Below are positions 34,075-42,362 of a stretch of 42,362 bases of DNA, piece by piece; the first letter of the stretch is position 1; every line of letters starts with the position of its first letter. Made by a program: the position numbers and the translations under genes. The DNA comes from a virus. Where the stretch lies: IMG/VR virus record IMGVR_UViG_3300032325_000557, positions 1-42,362 of that record. The stretch is one strand, 5' to 3'. The notes under the pieces are model-generated. The model was not told where the DNA came from, did not search any database, and was given only the letters and a program-made list of their open reading frames with translations.

Positions 34075-34102
34075 AAAAACAAAATCACCAACGGAGTATT
34101 TT

Positions 34103-34723
34103 ATGACACAACATAATGAAGAATTGTCATTTGAACAGACTGACAGTTTTACTGATTTAGCAGAACTTACCAATAAAACAGCATCTTTAGATATTGTATC
34201 GATTAATAAATCAAATTTATTTTCAAAAGAAGAATGCGATCAAATTTTAAATAGTTCTATAGAAGAGTTATGGCTTCCAGCCAAGGTAATAGGTAATGAA
34301 AAATTACACGTCGGTCGTCGACAAAAAGTTCGAGGTGATGTGACTGGTTTCCCTTTTATGAATATTCGATCAGTTACAAAAAAAGCAAACGACGAAATAT
34401 ATGATTTTAACCTATTAGGTATCATTGATCAAGACTTTCCTCAGCTGTTTAAGTACTCTGAAAAAGAATATTATGATTGGCATTTTGATTTAAACATTAT
34501 GATGCCGTCTAGAAAGATAACATTTATAATTAATCTTACAGATCCTGCAGAATATCAGGGAGGTGAAATTGAATTTTTAAATATAGATACATCCGCAGTT
34601 GATATCGACGAGCAAGGATCGTGCTTGATATTTCCGTCGTACATTCCCTATAAAATAAATCCAATTAAGAAAGGTACCAAACATGTTCTCGTAGGGCATG
34701 TACACGGAGCATTGTTTAAGTGA
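34103..34723 (+). CDS. 2OG oxygenase-like protein with altered metal site (206 aa)
   Basis: Clearly related in layout to the P4H-type oxygenase encoded next door at 34720: YYDWHFDLN (H127-x-D129), ITFIINLTDPAEYQGGEIEF (about 139-158), then CLIFPSYIPYKINPIKKGTK. In the neighbour the same segment reads FPSHIYHQVTPVTKGTR, so the distal iron-binding His is replaced by Tyr183 and the 2OG-binding Arg by Lys193. This protein is therefore probably an inactive or altered partner rather than a normal dioxygenase. An N-terminal extension (about 1-40), rich in Glu and Thr, precedes the fold. Its stop overlaps the GTG start of the next gene (GTGA), which supports a heteromer or scaffold role for it, as inference. 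Confidence 0.68.
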   Translation: MTQHNEELSFEQTDSFTDLAELTNKTASLDIVSINKSNLFSKEECDQILNSSIEELWLPAKVIGNEKLHVGRRQKVRGDVTGFPFMNIRSVTKKANDEIYDFNLLGIIDQDFPQLFKYSEKEYYDWHFDLNIMMPSRKITFIINLTDPAEYQGGEIEFLNIDTSAVDIDEQGSCLIFPSYIPYKINPIKKGTKHVLVGHVHGALFK

Positions 34724-35505
34724 TATTAAAATATAATTACTGGTATTTTTTATCAGCAATCCCCCCAAGTATTTGTGATCAAATTATGGAGATGGGGTTG
34801 ACTTCTATGCACGAACAAGAAGAAAAATACGGTAAGGGAGTTTCGAATGCATCGGTGGGAGGATGGCGACACAAAACTGATAACAGTCACATACCTGCTA
34901 AATCAGCCTCGACAGAGGGACTGCATAAAAAAGGAATAGATCCAGAAAAAACCTATGTTCGAGACTCCTCGGTTGCCTGGCTAAACGATCCAGGCATATA
35001 CGATATAATTTGGGGATTTGTTAAGCAAGCAAACAAAGCAGCAGGATGGAACTTTGATTGGGATTATACTGAAGATTTACAATTTACAAAATATAGTCCA
35101 GGCCAGTTTTATGGTTGGCATACAGATGTCGGAGTAGAGCCATACCGAGCATATGATCCAGCAGTAGACACATATCATAAAAATCCAGACGGATCTATAG
35201 CACTCGATACATTTGGAAAGCCATTAGTTGAAAATCAGTCCACAACCGAAAACCCAAATTTGGTAGGTAAAATACGCAAACTCAGTGTTACCGTAAGTTT
35301 AAATGACCCATCAGAATACAAGGGAGGTAATTTAAAATTTGATCTTGGACCACACGGAAAAAATCGGTATCATACCTGTACAGAAATTCGTCCACGAGGA
35401 TCGATCATTGTTTTTCCATCACACATATATCATCAAGTTACACCTGTAACTAAAGGCACACGCTATAGTTTAGTTGCATGGAATTTAGGAAAACCTTTCC
35501 GATGA
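34720..35505 (+). CDS. 2OG-Fe(II) dioxygenase, prolyl-4-hydroxylase-like (261 aa)
   Basis: Complete P4H/PiuC-like dioxygenase. TKYSPGQFYGWHTDVG contains H134-x-D136; RKLSVTVSLNDPSEYKGGNL (about 186-205) is the typical middle strand; GSIIVFPSHIYHQVTPV has H238; and R248 in KGTRYSLVAWNLG binds 2OG. An insertion of about 40 residues follows the HxD motif (about 142-183), with DPAVDTYHKNPDGS and NQSTTENPN, and is a candidate substrate lid. The start is GTG, overlapping the previous stop as GTGA, so translation depends on the upstream altered homologue. It is the most typical dioxygenase of the island. Confidence 0.84.
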   Translation: MILKYNYWYFLSAIPPSICDQIMEMGLTSMHEQEEKYGKGVSNASVGGWRHKTDNSHIPAKSASTEGLHKKGIDPEKTYVRDSSVAWLNDPGIYDIIWGFVKQANKAAGWNFDWDYTEDLQFTKYSPGQFYGWHTDVGVEPYRAYDPAVDTYHKNPDGSIALDTFGKPLVENQSTTENPNLVGKIRKLSVTVSLNDPSEYKGGNLKFDLGPHGKNRYHTCTEIRPRGSIIVFPSHIYHQVTPVTKGTRYSLVAWNLGKPFR

Positions 35506-36107
35506 ACAACCCAGAAATTTTTAAAGAAAACAAGTATCTTGATTTAAAAAATATCATTCCTTCTGATATGTGTAAAATCATAACCAAGTATTCTCTTCTA
35601 AAAGAAGAAACCGAGTTCACTCCAGAATTAGGAAAAGATGCTCAGGTAGAAAATGCACATTCTGTTTACAGTGATACATTGATGGAAACAATGTCATATT
35701 TTTTACTACCTCATATGGAGAAAAATACCGGGTTATCTCTATGTCCAACCTACACATATTATAGAGTATATCGCCCTGGGATGATTTTAGATAGACATAA
35801 AGATAGACCAAGTTGTGAAATAAGTACAACTGTGTGTTTTGGTTTTAATTACAACAATACCGACCCCGATTATAGATGGGGAATGTATGTTGAGCCAAAC
35901 ATCTTAATAACACAAAATCCAGGTGATTTGATTGTGTACAGAGGGTGCGAAGTAGATCATTGGAGAGATCCGTTTAATGTTGGACCCAGAAGCTATCAAG
36001 TCCAGGCGTTTTTTCACTACATTGACAAAAACGGTCCGTTTTATCCAGAATATGCATACGATAAACGCCCCGGACTCGGGTATCGACTTGATAAAATGCA
36101 TAAATAA
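35502..36107 (+). CDS. 2OG-Fe(II) oxygenase-like protein (201 aa)
   Basis: Third gene of this operon. The ATG at 35502 overlaps the preceding stop (ATGA), and is preferred over an in-frame start 24 bases upstream. Motifs: YYRVYRPGMILDRHKDRPS with H99-x-D101, ISTTVCFGFNYN, a long GMYVEPNILITQNPGDLIVYRG strand pair (about 127-148), and H153 in EVDHWRDPF with R163 in PRSYQVQAFFHYID. The pattern fits phage 2OG oxygenases that hydroxylate unknown targets. The C-terminal 25 residues (YPEYAYDKRPGLGYRLDKM) are an extension beyond the fold. Its stop codon lies inside a late promoter motif for the next gene. Confidence 0.74.
   Translation: MNNPEIFKENKYLDLKNIIPSDMCKIITKYSLLKEETEFTPELGKDAQVENAHSVYSDTLMETMSYFLLPHMEKNTGLSLCPTYTYYRVYRPGMILDRHKDRPSCEISTTVCFGFNYNNTDPDYRWGMYVEPNILITQNPGDLIVYRGCEVDHWRDPFNVGPRSYQVQAFFHYIDKNGPFYPEYAYDKRPGLGYRLDKMHK
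36099..36106 (+). promoter_or_regulatory. T4-type late promoter motif (CATAAATA)
   Basis: CATAAATA overlaps the end of the 35502 gene and lies 30 bases before the 36129 start. A transcript beginning near 36112 would include the GAGGAG ribosome-binding site at 36121-36126. Confidence 0.45.
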
Positions 36108-36128
36108 ATGATAGTATTTTGAGGAGCT

Positions 36129-36566
36129 ATGATGGTTAAAAAATTTACAGTAGACGACATACAAGAAATCAGAGATGCTTGCGAAATCACAGGTGTTGAT
36201 CAAGTATGGTGTCGTATTCTTTTTAAAGGATGCGTAAATGTACACGAATTTTGCGCTCACGCAAGATCAGAAAGCGAATTTTCGAGAGATTTATACGAGA
36301 GATTTAAATCCAATCAATACGGATCAATCACATTTGGAACCGGATTATATAGAACACAACCTGCTGAACAGGCTGATGTTGAAGCAGCTGTGATCGCCAA
36401 ACGAAATCAGCTGTTATTAGAAAGTGATTTTTCCGATTTGCCTGCAACACAAGCTAGATTCACAGATGCACAAAAAACAGCATGGGCTACATATAGACAA
36501 GCATTAAGAGATATTCCATCAACTGCAAGATTTCCGTGGGATCCAGTTTGGCCTACTAAACCTTGA
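36129..36566 (+). CDS. Phage tail assembly chaperone-domain protein (145 aa)
   Basis: The C-terminal about 60 residues match the phage tail assembly chaperone pattern often found next to tail-fibre genes: KRNQLLLESDFSDLPATQAR, then KTAWATYRQALRDIPSTARF, PWDPVWPTKP. The N-terminal half (KKFTVDDIQEIRDACEITGV, CVNVHEFCAHARSESEF) is helical and not recognised; it may bind the fibre or be fibre-derived. GAGGAG lies 3 bases before the ATG, and a second ATG follows directly. In known systems such proteins help fibre maturation or attachment. It stands at the end of the plus-strand side, is followed by a strong terminator and has its own late promoter motif. Confidence 0.75.
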   Translation: MMVKKFTVDDIQEIRDACEITGVDQVWCRILFKGCVNVHEFCAHARSESEFSRDLYERFKSNQYGSITFGTGLYRTQPAEQADVEAAVIAKRNQLLLESDFSDLPATQARFTDAQKTAWATYRQALRDIPSTARFPWDPVWPTKP

Positions 36567-36579
36567 TATACCGTATAAT

Positions 36580-36607
36580 AAAAAAGGCGCATAATGCGCC
36601 TTTTTTT
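36580..36607. terminator. Strong bidirectional intrinsic terminator
   Basis: GGCGCA (36586-36591), loop TAA, TGCGCC (36595-36600), with six A before and seven T after. It works as a rho-independent terminator in both directions, ending the 36129 gene and the convergent groEL gene. It is the only strong terminator recognised in the window. Confidence 0.9.
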
Positions 36608-36623
36608 AATGATCTAAAAACAA

Positions 36624-38589
<1,966 letters not shown>

Positions 38590-38627
38590 TTTTTCTCCTT
38601 AAGTTTTATGCTCAGTTTATAGTGAAA

Positions 38628-38635
38628 TATTTATA
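38628..38635 (-). promoter_or_regulatory. T4-type late promoter motif (TATAAATA) for groES-groEL
   Basis: An exact TATAAATA on the minus strand overlaps the stop of the 88-aa gene. A start about 13 bases after its first base (near 38622) would give a leader of about 33 bases ending in an AAGGAG ribosome-binding site. Confidence 0.6.
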
Positions 38636-38897
38636 AACTTTTTTGTGACTCGTTTTTAATTTTATTATCTAACTGTTTTCTAATAGATGCAATTTTATTA
38701 CGCATTTCATTGCCTTGTGTAGGCAATTGATTGGCATAGACCATATCTATATACATGTTATCCATATTTTTAACTTCGTATATTAGATTATTCAACAGTT
38801 TATTGGCTTCTAGTTTGTCCTGTTCGTTGGACATACCCTCGATAGATTTACGATATCGATCAACATCAGATTGAAATCTCTCAGTTCGTTGTAGCAT
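38631..38897 (-). CDS. Small helical protein of the morphogenesis operon (88 aa)
   Basis: Not recognised. It is almost wholly helical and charged: RTERFQSDVDRYRKSIEGMS, KLEANKLLNNLIYEVKNMDN, and EMRNKIASIRKQLDNKIKNE form likely amphipathic or coiled-coil helices, with a short PTQG break near residue 59. No signal peptide, membrane segment or Cys is present. The start overlaps the end of the Nudix-like gene by 17 bases, so it is translated in the same unit. The location between tail-completion genes and chaperonin genes suggests an assembly role, such as a scaffold or chaperone adaptor, but this is inference from position. Confidence 0.65.
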   Translation of the reverse strand: MLQRTERFQSDVDRYRKSIEGMSNEQDKLEANKLLNNLIYEVKNMDNMYIDMVYANQLPTQGNEMRNKIASIRKQLDNKIKNESQKSL

Positions 38898-39270
38898 TTT
38901 TTATTAACTCCATAACAGTTTCTATTTTTACACGTATTACTTGATTATTTAATGTGGTGCGCAGTCCCGAGTGCAATTGTTTGGGCAAGCAATCTAAATC
39001 TGCCCAACATATAGTCATCGATGCTAGAGTCAAAAACTCTTGATCAACCACGCAGACATATGTGCCATATTCAAAACCGCGATCTTCGGACAGGTACAGT
39101 TCAATGGGAACTATACGGCCCTGTGCATATTGAGTTAACAATTCGTCTGCATCTTCTAGGAGGCTGTTATTGCGCTGAAATGTAGGCACAGTCCATCGAT
39201 CTGCATCCAAGATCAGCAGTATACGACCTGTGGTTTTAGCTAAGAATAGTAGTCCGGCACGCTGTTGCAT
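38881..39270 (-). CDS. Degenerate Nudix-like protein (129 aa)
   Basis: The opening QQRAGLLFLAKTTGRILLIL is the first strand pair of Nudix hydrolase folds, and WTVPTF stands where W-G-L-P-G-G normally begins. The catalytic Nudix box (G-x5-E-x7-R-E-x2-E-E) is missing: the segment reads QRNNSLLEDADELLTQYAQG, with no RE..EE. Later strands (IVPIELYLSEDRGFEYGTYV, ICWADLDCLPKQLHSG) fit the rest of a small Nudix domain. It is therefore probably a non-catalytic or structural relative. I chose the ATG at 39270, just after the gp15 stop, over a GTG at 39306 because the Nudix strand then starts at once. The assignment is by pattern only. Confidence 0.6.
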   Translation of the reverse strand: MQQRAGLLFLAKTTGRILLILDADRWTVPTFQRNNSLLEDADELLTQYAQGRIVPIELYLSEDRGFEYGTYVCVVDQEFLTLASMTICWADLDCLPKQLHSGLRTTLNNQVIRVKIETVMELIKNATTN

Positions 39271-39278
39271 GCCAGTAC

Positions 39279-40856
39279 TTATCCGCCGGCGAGCTTGAAG
39301 TTCCACTCTCCTGGCAAGTACTCACCTTCGAAGGCCTTGATCCATTGTGTGGCATCCCACTTATATTTGATACCTGTTCGTATGTTTTGGATGTGGGTAG
39401 GTGTAAATTCTTCGCCTAGTATATCCGCTGCTTCTAAGGTATTTTGATCTGGATCCCATATTGTCGCCCATTTATGACCAGTCCATTCTATAATAGAGTT
39501 GGCTTTGATAATAGGATCTGTACCGTCTTGATTTTCCCAGGACGAATCGTTGTTGCTGGGCTCTCTCCAAGCCTGAGGACCTCGGTAAGGAACACTGGTA
39601 CTGTCAGCAGGTTTAGAAGGCAGGTCGATGTATCCGCCACGGTTCTCACTGTTGTTGACATCGTCTAGCATTAAAAATCTCAATCCTAAAGGTATGGCTG
39701 CATGTGATCCGTATACTTCTAAAGGATTGTATTTGTAAGGATCGATAATGGCATCTACTGTGCCTCTAGCAGCCACGCCTGGTATGGTGCTGGCTATGTC
39801 GTCATTGGCTGGATAGGTATCAGCATCTAAAGTCACTGTTAGTATACTAGGATCTAACGGGTTGGTTACAAATGTGCCTACTATTTCATAACCGCTGAAT
39901 TTTTTAAACCAAACCGTACTGCCTGGCACATATCCTCCCTGCACTTCTAATATTCTTGTCCAATCTGCAACATCGCCGTTTTTGGTTTCTTTTTCGCTGA
40001 GTCCCAGTGATGTTACAGCATCTGTTGGGTTAACTAATGTTAGATCATACTGGTTATCATTTATATTACCGGTATTTGATTTAAACAATAACACTCTATA
40101 TCTGCCATACGGTTTGGTAATTAAATCAAAATTACCAGGTCTCACATTGTAAATTAAATCTTCAAGATTAAGCACATTTCCTTCTTCGGTGAACACATTG
40201 GCCACAATGCTCTGTACTATGCCTAACTTTTTAACCTTGGCCGGTGGTGATATAAACACAGGCATTTCAAATTCTAAACTGCAGATGTCTATGTCGCTTT
40301 CTCCGCCCTGAGGGATGGTCCTACTGGAAAAATTCGTACTGGTCAAATACATGGCACTGAGGCTGGTCCAGTCTATGTAGTTGTCTGTGGTCTGTAGTTC
40401 TAGGCTAGGATTAAACAATACTAAAATCTGTTCGAGCAATTGTAATTTTTGATCGGTGTTAGATGTCCACAGATCTGCTTTCATGGTCAGCTTGAATGGT
40501 GTGGGCATTAGTCTTTCCACGGTGTAACTGCCGCCTTGTGCGCCTGTGTATTCTCTAGTACCTCCGGCGTCTGTGAATCTGCGTTCACGAATATGTATCT
40601 TTGAAACAAATGTAGGATCACTAAGTCTATTAGTATCCATTTCAAGTCCTGTGATATAACAGGCTATCCTAGGCACTGTAGGCATTTTATTTTCTGAATT
40701 ATCTTTGATAATGCTGGCCACTTGTCTAGTTAGGTCTCCGTACATCACAGGGATCTGTCGCTGTTCGCCGTCACCTGCTTGATACTTGAATCCAATAAAC
40801 ACACGCATGAACTGTGTGACATAGCGTCTTATCTGTCCGTCATAGTGAAAATCCAT
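39279..40856 (-). CDS. gp15-like tail sheath stabiliser/completion protein, extended (525 aa)
   Basis: The first about 215 residues follow the T4 gp15 layout: YDGQIRRYVTQFMRVF, then QIPVMYGDLTRQ, TVPRIACYITGLEMD, a YTVERLMPTPFKLTMKADLW strand, TDQKLQLLEQILVLFNPSLE, and SLEFEMPVFISPPAKV. T4 gp15 caps the finished tail and joins it to the head through gp13 and gp14. This protein is nearly twice the length of T4 gp15 (272 aa). The added C-terminal part (about 230-525) contains GGYIDLPSKPADS, YRGPQAWREPS and GHKWATIWD, which are beta-rich, fibre-like segments. Its ATG overlaps the stop of the gp14-like gene (TAATG). Confidence 0.82.
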   Translation of the reverse strand: MDFHYDGQIRRYVTQFMRVFIGFKYQAGDGEQRQIPVMYGDLTRQVASIIKDNSENKMPTVPRIACYITGLEMDTNRLSDPTFVSKIHIRERRFTDAGGTREYTGAQGGSYTVERLMPTPFKLTMKADLWTSNTDQKLQLLEQILVLFNPSLELQTTDNYIDWTSLSAMYLTSTNFSSRTIPQGGESDIDICSLEFEMPVFISPPAKVKKLGIVQSIVANVFTEEGNVLNLEDLIYNVRPGNFDLITKPYGRYRVLLFKSNTGNINDNQYDLTLVNPTDAVTSLGLSEKETKNGDVADWTRILEVQGGYVPGSTVWFKKFSGYEIVGTFVTNPLDPSILTVTLDADTYPANDDIASTIPGVAARGTVDAIIDPYKYNPLEVYGSHAAIPLGLRFLMLDDVNNSENRGGYIDLPSKPADSTSVPYRGPQAWREPSNNDSSWENQDGTDPIIKANSIIEWTGHKWATIWDPDQNTLEAADILGEEFTPTHIQNIRTGIKYKWDATQWIKAFEGEYLPGEWNFKLAGG

Positions 40857-42247
40857 TATAGGTCTGCCTCTGGTCTAAGAGCCTTGCTGAGACTCTGTTT
40901 TTCTTTAACTGTGTTACCGTCGATGCTACTCACAGTGGGATTATTAATAAATGTAGATTTTTGTGTCTGACGCACATCCTTGCCTGCGAAAGTTTCACCG
41001 GCAGTAACATCACTTGCACCCAGGTTGCTCATGGTCATACGCACATTGTCTTCGAACTTGCGCCATCTTACACCATCAAATCTAAACAACCTATTAGGCA
41101 GATAATCTGTGCGCAGTGCAAACTGTCCATTCACTGGACTGTTTGGAAACGATATACCTGCGGTGAATGGAGCACCGTTGGGCGGTACACCGTCTTTGGT
41201 TAGATATCCTTCATAGCCATCTCCGTCTGATGGTAGTATCACTGAGCTGGCAGTCTGACCAACATAAACAGCATTACCGTCTGCGTCATACAATAAGTTA
41301 CCTGCTTCGTCTGTGGCCTGCGTCTGTGCATCTACAGTCACTGACTCTGCATCTACACTGGCTAATTCTGCAGTACCGTCGTCGGTTCGCTGTAGAGTAT
41401 AATACTTGCTGGTGTCATAGCCGCTGCGTGGTGAATCTGCTTCGGCCTGATCAAGCACCGCAGAAGTGATCTGCATTTCTTTTTCGTAGGTACTGATCAC
41501 ATCTCGTAAGGTGTCTGCAAGTGCATAGTAGGTGTTATTAGGAGGAGCCACACCAGTGACCTCTTGTATGACTTGATATTTTTTACCATTGGCAGCAAGT
41601 ACTACATCATTGGGATAGTATGTTACGGTGGGGTTATAAGTGCCTTTGTAGAATTCTCTGTCTGCAATGTCGTCTAGTATCTGTTTGAATTCTTGACTGT
41701 CTACCAATGGCTTGCACTTGGCGCGATATAGATGCGGGTACCATGTGGCTGAAAATCCTTCGGCTGCTCTACTAACTTCTTCAATCACAAAGAAACGCTT
41801 CAGCGCAAATGTTAAATCATTAAGAGCATATTCATCTTTGAGGTGTGGCAGTTCAATCACATCTCCTGCGATAATTTTACGACCTAGTTTTTCCACAGTG
41901 TCTGTGATGTGGAAGGTGATAAAGATTGTGTCATTCTGCAAGAACAAGCCAAACTGGCTGAGGTTAAAATCTATGTCGCTGATGTTGTAGACACCTCGCA
42001 TGACATAAACGTCGGGATCATATTTGCGATCTCTATTTTCTAAAAATAGAAGATCCTGTATGTTTGCCACATTATCGCCAGTGTAGCTAGGAGTGCTGGG
42101 AGTATCACCCTGTATAGCTGATCCTGGCCCTATGTATCTGTGTACCAGTACATCTGTTCCGCCAACTTGGAACATTTCCCAGGCGGATTTATCTATAAAG
42201 CGAAAATCGTTGCCCTTTTCGGGACGGTATAAACTGAGTCTTGGCAT
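40856..42247 (-). CDS. gp14-like neck protein with C-terminal extension (463 aa)
   Basis: The N-terminal domain (MPRLSLYRPEKGNDFRFIDK, then VGGTDVLVHRYIGP), an NRDRKYDPDVYVMRGVYN strand, the FLQNDTIFITFHI segment, and IAGDVIELPHLKDEY followed by RFFVIEEV and YPHLYRAKCKPL follow the order of T4 gp14-type neck proteins (nDeI...GDLIYFP...I..V....PFYQLG). The match is by pattern, at low identity. The C-terminal half is extra: it includes FYKGTYNPTVTYYPNDVVLA (like the fibre CBM motif), acidic Gly/Asp-rich stretches and LFRFDGVRWRKFED. I chose the ATG at 42247 over upstream in-frame starts because the conserved MPRLS begins there. A late promoter-like GGTAAATA (42262-42255) lies so close that the message may be leaderless. 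Confidence 0.7.
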   Translation of the reverse strand: MPRLSLYRPEKGNDFRFIDKSAWEMFQVGGTDVLVHRYIGPGSAIQGDTPSTPSYTGDNVANIQDLLFLENRDRKYDPDVYVMRGVYNISDIDFNLSQFGLFLQNDTIFITFHITDTVEKLGRKIIAGDVIELPHLKDEYALNDLTFALKRFFVIEEVSRAAEGFSATWYPHLYRAKCKPLVDSQEFKQILDDIADREFYKGTYNPTVTYYPNDVVLAANGKKYQVIQEVTGVAPPNNTYYALADTLRDVISTYEKEMQITSAVLDQAEADSPRSGYDTSKYYTLQRTDDGTAELASVDAESVTVDAQTQATDEAGNLLYDADGNAVYVGQTASSVILPSDGDGYEGYLTKDGVPPNGAPFTAGISFPNSPVNGQFALRTDYLPNRLFRFDGVRWRKFEDNVRMTMSNLGASDVTAGETFAGKDVRQTQKSTFINNPTVSSIDGNTVKEKQSLSKALRPEADL

Positions 42248-42267
42248 AGTCATATATTTACCGCTGC

Positions 42268-42275
42268 AATAAATA
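42268..42275 (+). promoter_or_regulatory. T4-type late promoter motif (AATAAATA)
   Basis: AATAAATA begins 13 bases before the ATG at 42281, so predicted initiation falls on the start codon itself. The opposite-strand motif GGTAAATA (42262-42255) serves the divergent gp14-like gene. Confidence 0.4.
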
Positions 42276-42280
42276 AGAGT

Positions 42281-42362
42281 ATGAGCACAACTGATCAAGC
42301 AAAACAACAGGTTTTCGACTACTGTAAGGCCATGCTGGGCGACGGCATGATCGACATAGAAC
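42281..42362 (+). CDS. Start of a neck-protein-like gene (partial, runs off the window)
   Basis: Only 27 codons are visible: MSTTDQAKQQVFDYC then KAMLGDGMIDIE. The K-x-M-L-G-x-x-[IV]-[ID]-[IV]-E pattern resembles the opening of T4 gp13-type neck proteins (a LGAPVINVEL-like segment), and the divergent gene encodes a gp14-like neck protein, which fits. There is no convincing ribosome-binding site; an AATAAATA late motif ends 5 bases before the ATG. The rest of the gene is outside the window, so the call is provisional. Confidence 0.55.
   Translation, partial: MSTTDQAKQQVFDYCKAMLGDGMIDIE

Noticed and set aside
36129-36566. The 36129 protein as another oxygenase of the island
   Set aside because: It has no H-x-D or H-x-H strand. 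Its C-terminus fits the tail assembly chaperone pattern instead.

Overview
The window is a late-gene block from a tailed phage genome with contractile-tail (T4-like) morphogenesis genes. The evidence is a gp15-like tail completion protein, a gp14-like neck protein, very large tail-fibre or adhesin-type structural proteins, a peptidase S74 fibre, a phage tail assembly chaperone domain, and repeated T4-type late promoter motifs (TATAAATA variants). The low GC, the giant structural proteins ending in a 'YTSTDQDGNFR' motif and the halogenase/2OG-oxygenase cargo resemble marine T4-like phages such as cyanophages and pelagiphages. The host cannot be fixed from this window. The phage GroEL reads more like a proteobacterial than a cyanobacterial chaperonin, which is a weak hint only. 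No integrase, att site, tRNA, CRISPR or IS element was seen.

Layout. (1) 1-20952, plus strand: an uninterrupted run of virion structural genes. It has two paralogous beta-rich fibre proteins, two small proteins, two giant paralogues of 1840 and 2559 aa built from repeated modules, a small protein, an S74-terminated fibre, and three tandem glycine-rich adhesin-like paralogues. (2) 20949-36107, both strands: an accessory island with four flavin-dependent (tryptophan-type) halogenase homologues, thirteen 2-oxoglutarate/Fe(II)-oxygenase-like proteins and one unrecognised 244-aa protein. These are packed into short, translationally coupled operons separated by small divergent promoter regions. (3) 36129-36566, plus strand: a tail assembly chaperone-domain protein, ended by a strong bidirectional terminator. 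(4) 42247-36624, minus strand: a morphogenesis operon running gp14-like neck protein, gp15-like tail completion protein, degenerate Nudix-like protein, 88-aa protein, groES, groEL. (5) 42281 to the end: the start of a divergent plus-strand gene, probably a second neck protein.

How it may fit together (inference). The structural genes build the distal tail and its receptor-binding fibres, and the GroES/GroEL pair folds virion proteins late in infection. The halogenase/oxygenase island sits directly beside the adhesins, which fits a role in modifying virion proteins, host surface components or a small molecule during infection. No substrate can be read from the sequence. The most interesting features are the size and internal diversity of the island, module shuffling inside the giant proteins, a leader RNA that may hide a ribosome-binding site until a late promoter inside it fires, and possible leaderless late transcripts.
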